Source: Lunularia cruciata (Eukaryota; Streptophyta; Marchantiopsida; Lunulariales; Lunulariaceae). From it: DNA of 64,000 bases. Under the pieces are notes generated by a model, which ran no database searches, had not been told where the DNA came from, and saw only the letters and a list, made by a program, of their open reading frames with translations. Shown here piece after piece: positions 47,271-58,394 of this stretch. The stretch covers positions 64,856,944 through 64,920,943 of the forward strand of contig OX419755.1 of NCBI GenBank assembly GCA_948567375.1, given 5' to 3'. The first letter of the stretch is position 1. Each line of letters begins with the position of its first letter. The translations under genes were made by a program, and so were the position numbers.

Positions 47271-49130
47271 TGTAGTGGCACCTCTACACTATGATATGAT
47301 TCTAGGACTACCTTGGCTTGAATGTCATCAGGTTCAATTTGATTGGACCCAATGATAATTCAAGTATAACACTAAGGTAGGAATTTCTTATTAGATTGTT
47401 TGGCAGCTTTGAGTAAGACACCTAAGGATAGTCAATCCCAAGGTAGAAATTTTGTAAAGAAAGCAACCATAGAGCAAGCTTTGGAAGGAGAGAAGCCCCT
47501 AGATGGGAAGTTTTTCAGGAAAGCTCTATAAAGAAAGCAACCATGGAGCAAGCTTTGAAGGAAAAGAAGTCTTAAAATGGGAAGTTTGTCAGGAAAGTAG
47601 CCATAAAGCAAGCCATGAAGGAAGATAAGTCTTTAGAGGGGAAGTTTGTTAGTGAAGCAGCTATAGAGCAAGCTTTGGAGGAAGATAAGTCTATTTTTGT
47701 AGTGTGGATCAATTTGATTGCACAAGGATAATGTGAGGAGAGTCAAGAGCCTCATCGAGTAATGGTTGATCACATAGTTCAAGAGTTTGCATATGTGTTT
47801 CTAGATGATCTGCCAAAGGGATTACACTTTGATTGTGGTATGCCCCTCAAGATTGAGTTAGTACTAGGAAGTACTCCAATGAGTAGACCAATCTATCAGC
47901 TCTCACTAAAGGAGTTGGAAGAGTTGCAAACAACACTTATGGAGTTGTTGGAGAAGGATTTCATACAACATAGTACATTTGCTTGGAAAACACCGGTACT
48001 ATTTGTTCCAAAGAAAGATGGGGGACTATATTTTTGTATTGATTACCATGGGCTTAATAAATAGACAATGAAGAATGCATACCCTTTGCTCCAAATTGAT
48101 GACTTGCTTGATCAATTGAGTGGAGCATGATATTTTTCCAAGCTGGATCTTTGCAGTGGCTACTAGAAAATCCCATTGATAAGGAGGATGTACAAAAGAA
48201 TACCCTTCACACAAGGTATGGACATTTTGAGTGGAGAGTTTTACCTTTTGGGCTCACTAATGCTCTAGAAGTCTTCATGGATCAGATGCAACCAGTATTG
48301 GATGGATTGTTGGATTGGTACATAGTGATGTTCTTGGATGATATCACAATCTTTAGCAAGATAGAGATAGAAAACATGTAAAGCATGTGCAAGAAGTCCT
48401 AAGATAACTAAGATAGTGAAATTTTTATTGCAAGAAGGCAAAGAGTGCCTTTTGGTAAAAGGGAGTTACCTTCTTGGGTTCACAAGATCTCATCAGAGTG
48501 GATCAAGATAGAAGAGGAGAAAATCAAAACCATCACTGATTGGCCTACTCTAAAGGATGCTAGCAAAGTACGGGCATTTAATAGATTGGCTAGTTTTTAC
48601 CAATGGTTCATCCACAACTATGCCCATGTGGCCGCACCATTGATCCATCTCTTTGAGAAGAACTTGAGCTTTCAATGGACCAACAAGCACAAAGAAGCAT
48701 TCCAAAAGTTGAAACATATGGTGTCTTCAAGACCAAATTTTCAACCATATGATCCTCAACTACCATGTGTGGTTGATTTTGATGCTTCTAACTTTGCAAT
48801 TAGAGCCATTTTGCAATAGGAATTCATAGATGGATTACATTCTATTGCTTTTATGTCTCATAGACAAAATACAACAATAAGGAATTACTCTACTCAAGAT
48901 TGAGAACAACCAGCAATGATATATGCCACTAAGGTATGGAGGCATTATCTCTTGGAGAAACAAGTGGTCATGCAAACTAATCACAAGCCCTTGTTGCAAA
49001 TATTATATTTGGAACACATGAAGAGTTGACATCATCAATAGGAGGAACAACTACAATTGTTTGACATCAAACTTGAGTAAAAACTTGGTTGGTTCCATGT
49101 CATCCTTGATGCCCTATCATGACGAATTGA
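47271..49130 (+). pseudogene. element E reverse transcriptase and RNase H
   Basis: RT: ELEELQTTLMELLEKDFIQ, VLFVPKKDGG, FCIDY, LPFGLTNALEVFMDQM and the catalytic MFLDDITIFSK (about 48330-48362). RNase H: VVDFDASNFAIRAILQ (about 48768-48815), TNHKPLLQILYL, VILDALS. 47762-48064 and 48445-48819 are the longest open stretches. A repeated, lysine/glutamate-rich linker with duplicated QALEEDK-like motifs lies at about 47455-47700. Confidence 0.82.
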
Positions 49131-49924
49131 TTTGAAGTCTCTTCCTCTCAACATGGTGGTAATTACAACAGTGTAAGTTGACTCCAAAGTCCAAACCAAG
49201 TTTAGGACAACTCTACAACAAGATCCATTCTTTCAAATGGTACAAGGTTATCTTGTAGCATGCGACAAACAGTACAACACCTTCTCCTTCAAGGAAGACC
49301 TTCTATTCTATGAGGACCAGATCTATGTTCCAGCCAAAGGTGATCTCCGACTTGTGGGCCTTCAAGAAGCCCATGATTTACCAATTGCTGGTCACATGGA
49401 TGTAGACAAGACCTTGGGTACCCTCTAATGCCAATGGTGGTGGTCCAACATGGCACGAGATGTTCAAGAGTTTGTTTGATCATGTAAGAGCTGCCAGTGC
49501 AACAACGCCAATAACCAAAAACCAAGTGGACTCCATCAACCACTCTCTATTCTATCTACTTTTTTGGAACATGTGAGCTTAGATCTCATCACCTCCTTGC
49601 CCAAGACAAAGCAAGATCACACAACAATTGTGGTGTTTGTTGATAAGCTTAGTAAGCAAATCCATTTGGCACCAATAGTTGATATTATAGATGCTCCAAC
49701 CTTGGCATAGATCTACTTTGATAATGTATTCAAACATCATGAGATGCCATATGTACTCATCTTTGATCGTGATCCTCAATTCACCAGGAAATTTTAGCAA
49801 GCACTCTTCTAGATACTTGGCACCAAGCTTGCTTTGTCCACTGCCTATCATCCTCAAAGTAATGGATGAATTGAATGTGAAAATTGCACCTTAGAGGATA
49901 TTCTTTGTGCCTTGATGCAACATA
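49131..49924 (+). pseudogene. element E integrase, truncated
   Basis: The zinc-binding region (EAHDLPIAGHMDVDKTLGTL, then CKSCQCN) is followed by the catalytic core: VSLDLITSLPK, LIFDRDPQFT and NG-stop-IECENCTLEDIL supply the D, D and E positions. It ends at about 49924, before the C-terminal domain, where the LTR of D3 begins. Confidence 0.8.
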
Positions 49925-50324
49925 TACTTGATTCTTCACTCAAGCACTCCTTCACAATCAAGCACTAATTATAAACAAAGTCACACCCACTCTAACTAAG
50001 AGACTCCAAGTGATGCCTACCACTCCTTGTCTACCATAGCCAGGAACTCAAAGGCTCAACAAGAAGTGAGCTCTTTGGAGAAACACTTCAAAGGTATACC
50101 TTCTACTCAACCTATGTTTCTAACCCTAATAGCAGTGCTAATGGTACATTTGATGGTGCAAATGGTGCAAGTGATGGTGGGTCTCACCATGTGATAAGTA
50201 ACCCTAACATGAAATTAGATGACCAACAAGTAGTCTATGAGTAACTACAAAAATACCTATGACTACCAACACTACCACTCTAGCATCCAAGCAAACTAGC
50301 TTTGGCACTACAAATGTCATGACA
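49925..50324 (-). repeat. D3 3' LTR, truncated
   Basis: On the minus strand it starts TGTCATGACATTTGTAGTGCC at 50324 and follows the D LTR for about 400 bp, including GGTGAGACCCACCATCACTT and the GTGGGTGTGACTT region. Homology ends at about 49925 against element E. Confidence 0.8.
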
Positions 50325-50639
50325 ATTTTTGTGCATATATACATTGCTTTATAACATACATCATTATCAATATCATACACGATAAAATTACAACTCACAC
50401 ATAAGTTGTATATGAGTTTTAAAGTGCCACAATTTCCCCCTATTTGGCAACAAGGCCTTTCTAATTCCAAATAGCCATTTACTCCAAGTATGTAATATGC
50501 CCTATGGTAGGCAAAGATCAAGAGGCCAAGTGCTATCAAGTCCCATCATTAGTTGCTAATGTGCAATCTATACCAACCACATAAAGGATGAACTAGCTAT
50601 GAGTCAAGTATATCTAGAGCATAATCATTGTCCTTGAGG

Positions 50640-51290
50640 AACCACTATGAAGGCAAGAGTCAAACATGCCATATGCCATCCTTCAAACAACTATCACACA
50701 CCAACATAGTAGCAGCTCCACCAAAAGAGCCACATAACATACACCTCAAACCTACACATACAAGTGCCAAGCTTAGGTTTATAGTGCCATCAATGTTTGG
50801 GAGGTGGCATAACACACAATAACACACGTGATCCTTCCAAAAAACACCATCATGTCCTTCCAACATGAGGACTCTAAAAGATAAAACCTTGTAGACTCTC
50901 AAGATAGTGTGACCTATAGTAACATCAAGTATTGTTGATGCAATCTACTATAGATATACATAGTCACTTGGATGAAATTGACATATCAAGGATCTATAAC
51001 CTCCTCCTCAAATAGTAGCATATTTTAAGATATCCCTATGTTGAGCAATCATTAAGTTCTCAAAGTCCATCAACATCACTCTCCAAAAGATCTCTACCTG
51101 TTGAGAACATGCGCTACCTATTGAGAACATATGTATAGATTATCCAAGTCCAAAACTATAGTAGCATCACAATGAATGGCTAAAGGTAAATTTGGATCTT
51201 GTCCAAAAAGTAGAAAGTAAGGAGAGAAGGATGCTAAGGAGGCTTTCCGGCTGAATTGATAATCCATAGCTAAGGAGGCTTTTTGGATTG
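50640..51290 (-). pseudogene. D3 integrase C-terminus and PHD finger
   Basis: The open frame 50902-50660 reads VFWKDHVCYCVLCHLPNIDG, then LRCMLCGSFGGAATMLVCDS, matching D2. The rest of the PHD finger is present but shifted by one base, and the last Cys is Tyr. Where D2 has a TAG in the finger, D3 has CAA, and where D2 has TGG, D3 has TGA, so the undamaged family sequence was open through the finger. 51342-51118 matches FSRQASLASFSPYFLLYG of D2. Confidence 0.8.
51233..51282 (-). repeat. junction duplication at the D3 integrase deletion
   Basis: GCTAAGGAGGCTTT occurs at 51233-51246 and again at 51269-51282. D2 has it once. It lies where about 830 bp of integrase core (D2 about 61410-62240) are missing. 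Confidence 0.75.
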
Positions 51291-52770
51291 ATAGCCTCAA
51301 AAATATACATATACATATGTACATATAGAAAGGTAGATGCATGCCAACCTAACACCATCTCCTTATCAGTCTCACCATGCCAATGTGTTCCAATCTGATC
51401 TTGTTGGCTAGAACATGGGTTCTACTCAACCTATTTGCATCATGGTTCACCACTCCAAGTCTATGAATAACCATGAAATCATTCTCTTGTAAAATTAGAG
51501 TCCATCATGCAAGCTTCCTTGAAAGTTTGTTGGACTCTATCAACCACTTTAATGGTTAATGATTAGTGACAAGAGTGAAGGGATACCAAATAGGTAACAT
51601 TAGAAATGTACTACTGCACATATTACTACCAAGCACTCTCTCTCATATGAACTATATGTTGCCTCTATTGAATTGTTGGAATGGCTAGCATAAACCACCA
51701 CAAACTTCTTCTGCTCATCATCTAGTTGGGTGAGCAATGCTCCAAACCCCAACATACTCCAATCAATATGAACCTAGAATGGTCATCCTCTAATTTATAT
51801 CTTAAGAATGGTTTTTACCAATACTAAATGACCTTTTATCCTACTAAGAAAACAATTGGTATCATAAGAAAAAGTAGGCGTATAGCAGAGCAATTATTAT
51901 ATGAGAAAATGTCAACCTGTCCTTGAGCTTTATAAAAGCTCTCTCCTACTCATCTCCCCAACACCCCTCATGTGTAAACTTGATCAACTTTTTCAAGGCC
52001 TTGACAATAGCAAAAAATCCTCTAATATATTGATGATAGAAGTTCAACAACCCAAGGAATGCTTGCACTTTGCTCACATCCATAGGCTAATGAATATGTG
52101 CAATGGTCTCCACCTTGGTCTTCTTGAATACCAAGTCCTCCATGGTAGATAGTGTGACCCAAATGTTCAACCTACTTGTAGAAGAATACACTTCCCAAGA
52201 TGTAATTTGAGTCTTTGAACCCTTAACCTCTCAATTACTTCCAACAAATGGCTCTCATGCTTCTCCAAAGAAGTGTTATAAACCAAAATATTATCAATAT
52301 AACATTGAGTAAAATTCAATCCTACTAAGATCCTATCCATGACACTTTGGAACTTTAACCCAAATGGTAAGAACCTCCATTGATATAATACATCCTTGCC
52401 GTGAGGATAAATAGCCCAAAATCTTCTCTTGGACTTTTCCTCCTCCTTGATCAGCAATTGATGATACCTTGCTCAAAAATCCAAAGTATTGAAGACCTTT
52501 GTATGCCCAATCACATCAAACATCTCCTCTAGTGTTTGCATGGCATACCAATTAGCCCTACTCTATTGGTTGATAAGATGGTAATCTCCGCACATCCACC
52601 TAGCTATGTAGTTACCATGCATATCTTTCTTAACTAGGATCATTGTGGCTAAAGCATACTCTCCATGTGAAATCTCCACCAAACTAGCCTCAAAAGGTCT
52701 CTACTCCGGCTCTAAATCAATGCTTTCTCCATGTGACTATATCTACATAGACATCAAAAAACCAATGTAT
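51291..52770 (-). pseudogene. D3 reverse transcriptase and RNase H
   Basis: RT: 52457-52167 reads KRRFWAIYPHGKDVLYQWRF, LPFGLKFQSVMDRIL, then CYIDNILVYN, so the D2 YIDD is YIDN here. RNase H and RT connection follow to about 51360 in broken frames, matching D2 60700-61400. Confidence 0.78.
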
Positions 52771-53838
52771 TACTAGGAAGCTCAATATAAATATTTGGTC
52801 CTTTTAGAGCACCAAAATCTTTCATATTGAAGGTAAAAGAACTTGTGTAGCTCCTCAAGAACCTCCAAACTCTCCGTCTTTCTCCTCTTGTAAGCTTGGG
52901 TTCAATTTTTGGCTGCCAAGTATCCTCTACAACTAATGTAGGAGTGGAAGATGTACTAATTGGCTGCTACACTAGGCACTTGAAAGCAATAATGTCATGC
53001 CTCCAACCACTAGAGTTCCTAACCTCATTGTAGAAAACTCTCTCTTCTCTAGCTGCAAGCTCCATTCATCATCTAGCTGGATCCCAAGTAGACCAAAAAG
53101 TGTAACCCAAGTAGACAACATTCACTTAGATGGACCCCAAGTACACCACTCTCACTAATAGGTCTTGTTTATGTCCTAATAATACCTTTTGCACTTGGTC
53201 TATTGCTTCTAGCATATGCCAAAATTGTCTTGATATGCATAGAGCTCACAAGTTCAAAATGGTGAGGCCTATTAGTGGATCTTATGCTACTCTACAAAGC
53301 CAAGGTTCACAATCCAAGTCAAATAATTCAAGTCTATAGCTTGACCTAATGCCTAGATGCCTCTAACATTATTATAAAAACAATAATATTAGTATGGAAA
53401 CCCATCACCCATTCCCTCTCATAGGCATTGTGCTCCAGCAATTGCTTTTATTGTGAGTGCCAAACAAGTCCAAGATCTCCCTTTAAAAAATCATGGGAGT
53501 TTGGGAAACTCATAAGTGTGGGAAAAGTAGCTTTGGGCTATCCAACAAGGTTCACCACTACCATAGGTGACATTTCATCACTTATTAGCATTTGAGACTA
53601 GCACCCAACATCCAAAATTTTATCAATAGTAGAGTGATCTAGTCATTGAATCCCATCATAAGCACATTGTAGAAACTCTCTAAGTAAGAGGTTCATCCAC
53701 TAGAGGTGAAGAAAATGACCCTATGATCCCACTTGAGCAACATCTACTAACATTGTAGGTCCCATCCAAGAATGGACCTAACGTGTACTTGCCACCACCA
53801 ATGAATGAGAATCACCCATCAACATGACATTTTCCATA
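52771..53838 (-). pseudogene. D3 C-terminal half of the cytosine methyltransferase and linker to RT
   Basis: The minus strand from 53838 follows D2 58929 onward: MENV (ENV motif), LMGDSHS, VHSWMGP, a degraded motif-VIII-like region, then the linker before RT (HPSERGLLGLHP-like repeats). It stops abruptly at the D2 boundary, so the N-terminal half of the methyltransferase is absent. Confidence 0.75.
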
Positions 53839-53839
53839 T

Positions 53840-55593
53840 TGTCATGCCATTTGTAGTGCCGCGTCTAGATGCTTGGACAATGGAGTTCCAGTGATAGTAG
53901 TTAGAGTTATTCTAGCAGTTTCTCAAAGACTACTTTCCAATGATAAGATTTTGTGTTTGGGATACTGACTTCACGGTGGGGCCCACCGTCACTTTCACCG
54001 TTTGCACCATCGAGTGTGCCATCAGCGGGACCGTTAAGGTTTCAGTGCTAGCTTGAGTCTAGGGGGTATAGTTTTGAAGTGAGCTCTAAAGAGCTCACTT
54101 CTCTGATGTTGAGCCTTTGAGTTCCTGGCTATGGTGGATAGAGGCCGGCGAGCTTCACCTCGATTCTCTATGCTTGAGTGGGTGTGGCTTGACTGTAATC
54201 AGTGCCCAATTGTTGGTAGTTTATAGAATGACAGATCAAGTACTGATCTGAGTTGAATTGAGTTGAGAGTGGTAAGCAATCTGATTACATCAGAGAAGTG
54301 AAGTCAAGGGGAAATTGGGTGTAGGAACTGTGAGTGTTCGTGGTATTTCCAAGCTTGGTGGATCGTTGGTAGATCGATTCAAGTTCTGTGTTTCCCTAGT
54401 GTGTAGAAGATCATCGATTGATGCAGATTTGGCAGTTAGGCGGACAGTGTGCGGAAGCGCTGGCCAAATTTTGAGCAAAGAAGGAGCAATTTTTGAGCAG
54501 TGTTGTGATTTTGAGCTCAAGAGGTGAAGGCAAGACCAATTTGCTGCGAGTTGGGCTCAGAAAGTCAAATTGAAGGTGGAGTTGGGAAGCTCTTCTCATG
54601 AAATTGTGATTTGGATAAACCCGTTTTGTCAATTTGGCTCGAGTGGAAAGTTAGCGGGGGATTTGGCGGACAGTCATCTTTAGGGTTTATGTCAGATTTT
54701 ATGTCAGATTTTGGGCCAGATTTGGAGGAGTTTTTGCTGTTTGGCCAGATTTGGAGGAGTTTTGCTAGTTTGGAGGAGTTTCATAGATTTGGAGAAGTTT
54801 TGCCAATTTTGGAGGAGGTTTGAAGTGGCAACAAGAAAGGCCACATTTGGCTGAATTTTGGCATTTTGAGGCTTCGAGGCATAGGGCTGTGGGCTATGAG
54901 AGGCTATGAAGGCCTAGAAGAGCAAGCAAGCCAGCTTGCTGGCGTGAAGCTAGCTAGTTTAGAGTAGATCTTGGTCATTGGTTGGCAAAATCTGCCTTTC
55001 CTACTAGATTGTGCGCAATAGGGTTTGACCCCTAGATCTCTTGTTCCTAAACTAGTGCCCTAGCTAACTGGTCCACCCTCACTTGTTGTCTTAGTGATTG
55101 TGCCACTGTTATCTATACACATGTAGCTTTGGCTAGGAGAGACAGTTTGATCCCATTCTTGGTGATCCTGGAAACTTAGGACTTAGATACCAACTCCTCT
55201 TATGTCAAATGCCAAATGGTGCCAGAGTTAGTCCCGTGTTGTGTTATGGGATGGAGTGTTTTTGTTTAGATTTCTTGTGATTGGACTCCCTCCATTCTCT
55301 ACTTCTTGTTTGTGCACCATGTTTGTGTGAGGTGCCAGATTTTTGAGCGTTGGTGCTCTGGTGTGCTCTCGGTGGTGAGGCTGGAGTGATGACCAATCAG
55401 ACTACATTTGTTTCTCTCTGGTGAGGCAGGAAGTGATGACTTGCAGACCGTGAAAGTGCGTGTTATGATGGCAAGTTACAGGTTGCACTTCTCCTAGTGT
55501 AGTTATCTTGGTTAGAGTTACATTAGTGGGTGGTGCTTAGTTGGTATTGGCACTTGGTGGTGTTGGCACTTGGTGGGGTACTTGCGGTAGCAG
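53840..55593 (+). promoter_or_regulatory. D2 5' LTR and untranslated leader
   Basis: Conserved with D1 43096-44888. The first 447 bp recur at 63195-63643, so at least this much belongs to the LTR. Contains ACGGTGGG-G-CCCACCGT (53973-53989), the 11-bp hairpin (54076-54101, loop TAAA) and TGGTGCCAGAGT at about 55217, a possible primer-binding site. No coding frame is conserved. Confidence 0.65.
55010..55084 (-). ncRNA. tRNA-like (SINE-head-like) segment in the D2 leader
   Basis: Minus strand: TGGACCAGTTAGCTAGGGCA (box-A-like) and GGGTCAAACCC (box-B-like) at tRNA spacing, with a TAGGG/CCCTA arm. It is a relic shared with D1. Confidence 0.4.
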
Positions 55594-57205
55594 TTGGTAG
55601 TTTGGGTTTGCTGTTGTGGTTACTTTGTCACGACTGAGTTCTTTGGAGATTCTAGAGGAGTTAGCCCTGCAGTACGCAGTGGGTTCACTCGGAGTGGTGT
55701 TTGGTATCAGCTTGTATCTCAGGTCCCAGTGAGGGAGGAGATTGACTCTGAGTTAGAGTTTGACACAAGAGCTGATTCAGTTGAGAGTGCACTTGGTGTG
55801 TCCGCACCGTTGTTGTGGGACATGGACAAGATTTATGGGGCCTCCAAAGGCCCTAGGCGTTACTCTGGTACAATGGGTACCATTGAGTTGGATGACTTCA
55901 TCCAGGAGTTTGATAGTTGGTGTGATCTGCAGCAGATGCGGAACTCGACTTTGTTCACACCCTTCATGGCATGGAAGGGGTTGTTTCAGCATCTGGAGGG
56001 TCCGCCGATGGATGACTACCATGAGTTTAGGAGAGCTCATTTGGAGGAGATTGAGTTATGGAGACAGTATTGGTCTCCACACTATGTCTCCATCACTTCA
56101 GGCTTGGTGGCGAGGAGTAGATCGGCTGTACCCACGAGTTCTAGCTTGAGTAGTGTTGGTGGAGCTAGTGGAGGTGCACTAGTTGGAGATAGTGCTACTA
56201 TGAGTGGAGGTACAATTGTAGGAGGTGGTGTGGTATTGGGGTTTAACCCCATGGTGGAGTTCTTTCTATGTTTGAGGCAGAACTACTAGGGAGTGCGGAT
56301 TGACAAGCTGAGGAGCTTGCAAGCGGAAGGCTGGAGAGAGCCTACGCGAGGCATACACTTGCATGAGGCGGCTGATCAGTTTCACTCAGGAGGTTACTGA
56401 GACCCAGGCAGTCTAGTTTTGGTATGGGATACTGGACTGGGAGTTGTGATGTAGAGTTCGTGATGCTACGTTGTTGTAGGCTACTTTGCCCACTTTGGCA
56501 GTAGTCTTTGGTTTGGCTGAGCTTATTGAGCTCAACATGGTGGAGGAGAGAGTGGTGACATCTAGATTTGGTAGGGAGACCTCATCCACGACTGTGACTT
56601 CTTCTAGAGTGTAGCAAAGTGCACCACGCCCAGTTGGTTTTTGAGGACAGGGTGGACAGCCCAGATCCTATGGAGCGAGTGGAGGGCCTAGTGGAGTTAG
56701 ACCCTTACCTTCATTTTTGGGTCAGCAGCAGCCAGTGAGTGGTGGTGTTGCTTGTTGGACTTGTGGTGGACCTCACTATAGGAGAGAGTGTACTCGGGGC
56801 AGCGGACCTGATACCTTTGGTGCATCACAGCCAGCACAGAGGCAGTGTGAGCATTGCCACAGATTTGGTCACACTAGTGACCAGTGTTTTGACCTACACC
56901 CGGAGTTACGGAGTGGTAAGGCTGCTATGGCAAGTAGTAGAGGAGCTCCAGTTCATGGAGGACGAGGTGGTAGAGGTGGTGGTAGAGGATCCACACCTAG
57001 TAGGGGTGCAGTACCTGCCCTTACTTCTGACACAGCTATGGCTACTCGGATTGAGCAGTTGGAGCAGAGATTGGCTAGTATGGCTATTGCTTATAGGAGA
57101 TCAGATTCGGGTGCTGAGGCTTCCACTTCATATGCTGGTGATAGAGATACTTTGGACTTCATGTGTAGAGCAGCATAGGTAGATGCATCTGCAGCAGTGA
57201 CTAGG
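55594..57205 (+). pseudogene. D2 gag with two zinc knuckles
   Basis: The capsid-like region matches D1 gag closely (TTEFFGDSRGVS, DDFIQEFDSWCDLQQM, FMAWKGLFQHLEGPPMDD). The start ATG used by D1 is TTT here. Stops replace D1 sense codons at several points (TAG at 56287-56289 where D1 has CAA, others at CAG and CGA codons), and an 8-bp deletion lies at about 56319. After the TGA shared with D1 (56642-56644) the frame runs 56717-57178 with knuckle 1 CWTCGGPHYRREC (56752-56793) and knuckle 2 CEHCHRFGHTSDQC (56846-56887, perfect CX2CX4HX4C), a Gly/Arg-rich segment, and a short coiled coil (RIEQLEQRLASM). Confidence 0.85.
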
Positions 57206-57206
57206 A

Positions 57207-58390
57207 GTGCAGTATGTGCTCCAGAGCCTAGAGGAGCATCAGTGGGAGTTGGACTCACAAAGAGGAGAGGTTGGGAGACAGGTCAGACTTCCCCAGTCTT
57301 TCATGCTATTTGAGGCATTGCAGACGACATCCATGGTTCCTAGACGTCCCAGTGCAGGTGTGGTAGGTGGTGATGGAGTACATGATGGACTACCTGCTAG
57401 TCAACCACCTGCTACTACACAGACTGAGTCTAGCATGATGTTGGGGGCGGCTCAATTGATTATGCGGCGTCCTTTGTTTTTGGCCAATGATATGTTTACA
57501 TTGGAAGTTGACCCAGCCCCAGTGTTCCCGTTGGCTACCACGTTGTGTGAGAGTAGGGAAGGTGCAGTTCCTACTACTAGAGTAGAGGTGGTTGGTAGTG
57601 GAGCTGACTTGGTTGAGGAGCATGGGATCCGTTCAGCGACCAGTGGTTTATGGCAGGTAGCAGCGGCTAGACTAGAGGAGTTGCTAGCTAGACCAGCCTT
57701 TGAGAGAGCGCGGTTTACACCTGGTGTTGTCTTATTGGATAACCAGAGGGGGATTTTTTGTTTGGTGGGACCTTCAAGGAAGGTCTATACACCACAGAGA
57801 GTCTTGTTAGACTTAGGTGCGCAGGCCCTTATGTTGGGGAAGGCTGCAGTTGTTGGTATGGAGTTACGGAAGACCGATGTGGAGAGGTGTCCATTTCAGA
57901 TCTAGACATCTCTTAGTGGTGGTTCGACACAATACATCACATGTGGAGAGCTTGTTGTCCAGGTTCAGCTTGGTCATCCGACTGATAGCTTGGTGGTGAG
58001 AGCTTAGGCTATTGTGACGATAGCTGAGTCATATGATGTGCTAGTTGGGGGAGCAGTGTTATACCCCATGGGTTTCAGCATTGACTATTGGGAGGAGATA
58101 GCCTCTTATAGACCTGGTTGGCAGTCTAGTGAGGGACGGGTATGTCGCCAACCAATACGCTTTAGTAGTGGTAGTCTTGGCTCACTACAGTCCGGGACCA
58201 TGGTAGCATCAATTTTAGCTTTCAGCGGTGCAATTACTTGGCCTGGTGAGTTGTTAGAGGGGAACGCCCATGCAGAGGATACTCTAGTACCAAAGGTGAT
58301 CACTCGGCTTTGGAGTACGAGAGGGATTGTTCCATCCACCTTGGATGTTCCATTGTGGAGTTCAGAGGAGGCATTGTAGCAACATGCAGA
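57207..58390 (+). pseudogene. D2 aspartic protease region (pol start)
   Basis: The open frame 57207-57905 begins with a helical EEHQWELDSQRGEVGRQV segment and ends with the retropepsin loop VLLDLGAQALMLG (DLGA at 57810-57821; the usual residue after Asp is Ser or Thr). In the same frame past TAG 57903-57905 and TAG 58005-58007 comes the second protease loop ESYDVLVGGAVLYPMGF. A 160-residue segment of unknown role follows. The pol frame is +1 relative to gag, so gag-pol expression may have used a frameshift, or a base has been lost near 57190. Confidence 0.75.
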
Positions 58391-58394
58391 TCAG

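Larger units (their letters stand above)
46068..49924 (+). mobile_element. element E: gag-pol fragment of an unrelated Ty3/gypsy element
   Basis: Carries gag, protease, RT, RNase H and integrase in gypsy order but no LTR on either side. The left end joins D1 inside its zinc knuckle and the right end joins the truncated LTR of D3. It is more AT-rich than D1 and D2, with a different RT motif (FLDD). Many stops. Confidence 0.82.
49925..53838 (-). mobile_element. element D3: 3' half of a methyltransferase-type gypsy element, inverted
   Basis: The minus strand is collinear with D2 from about 58929 (within the methyltransferase ENV motif) to the 3' LTR. Part of integrase is deleted. It abuts D2 at 53839/53840. 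It is more diverged and more AT-rich than D1 and D2, so it is an older insertion of the same family. Confidence 0.88.

Noticed and set aside
53840-53989. Full target-site duplication for D2
   Set aside because: The five bases before the LTR (CATAT) are not found at the right end, which is rearranged.
56739-57182. 147-codon frame overlapping the D2 zinc-knuckle frame
   Set aside because: A shadow of the real gag frame, which contains two zinc knuckles.
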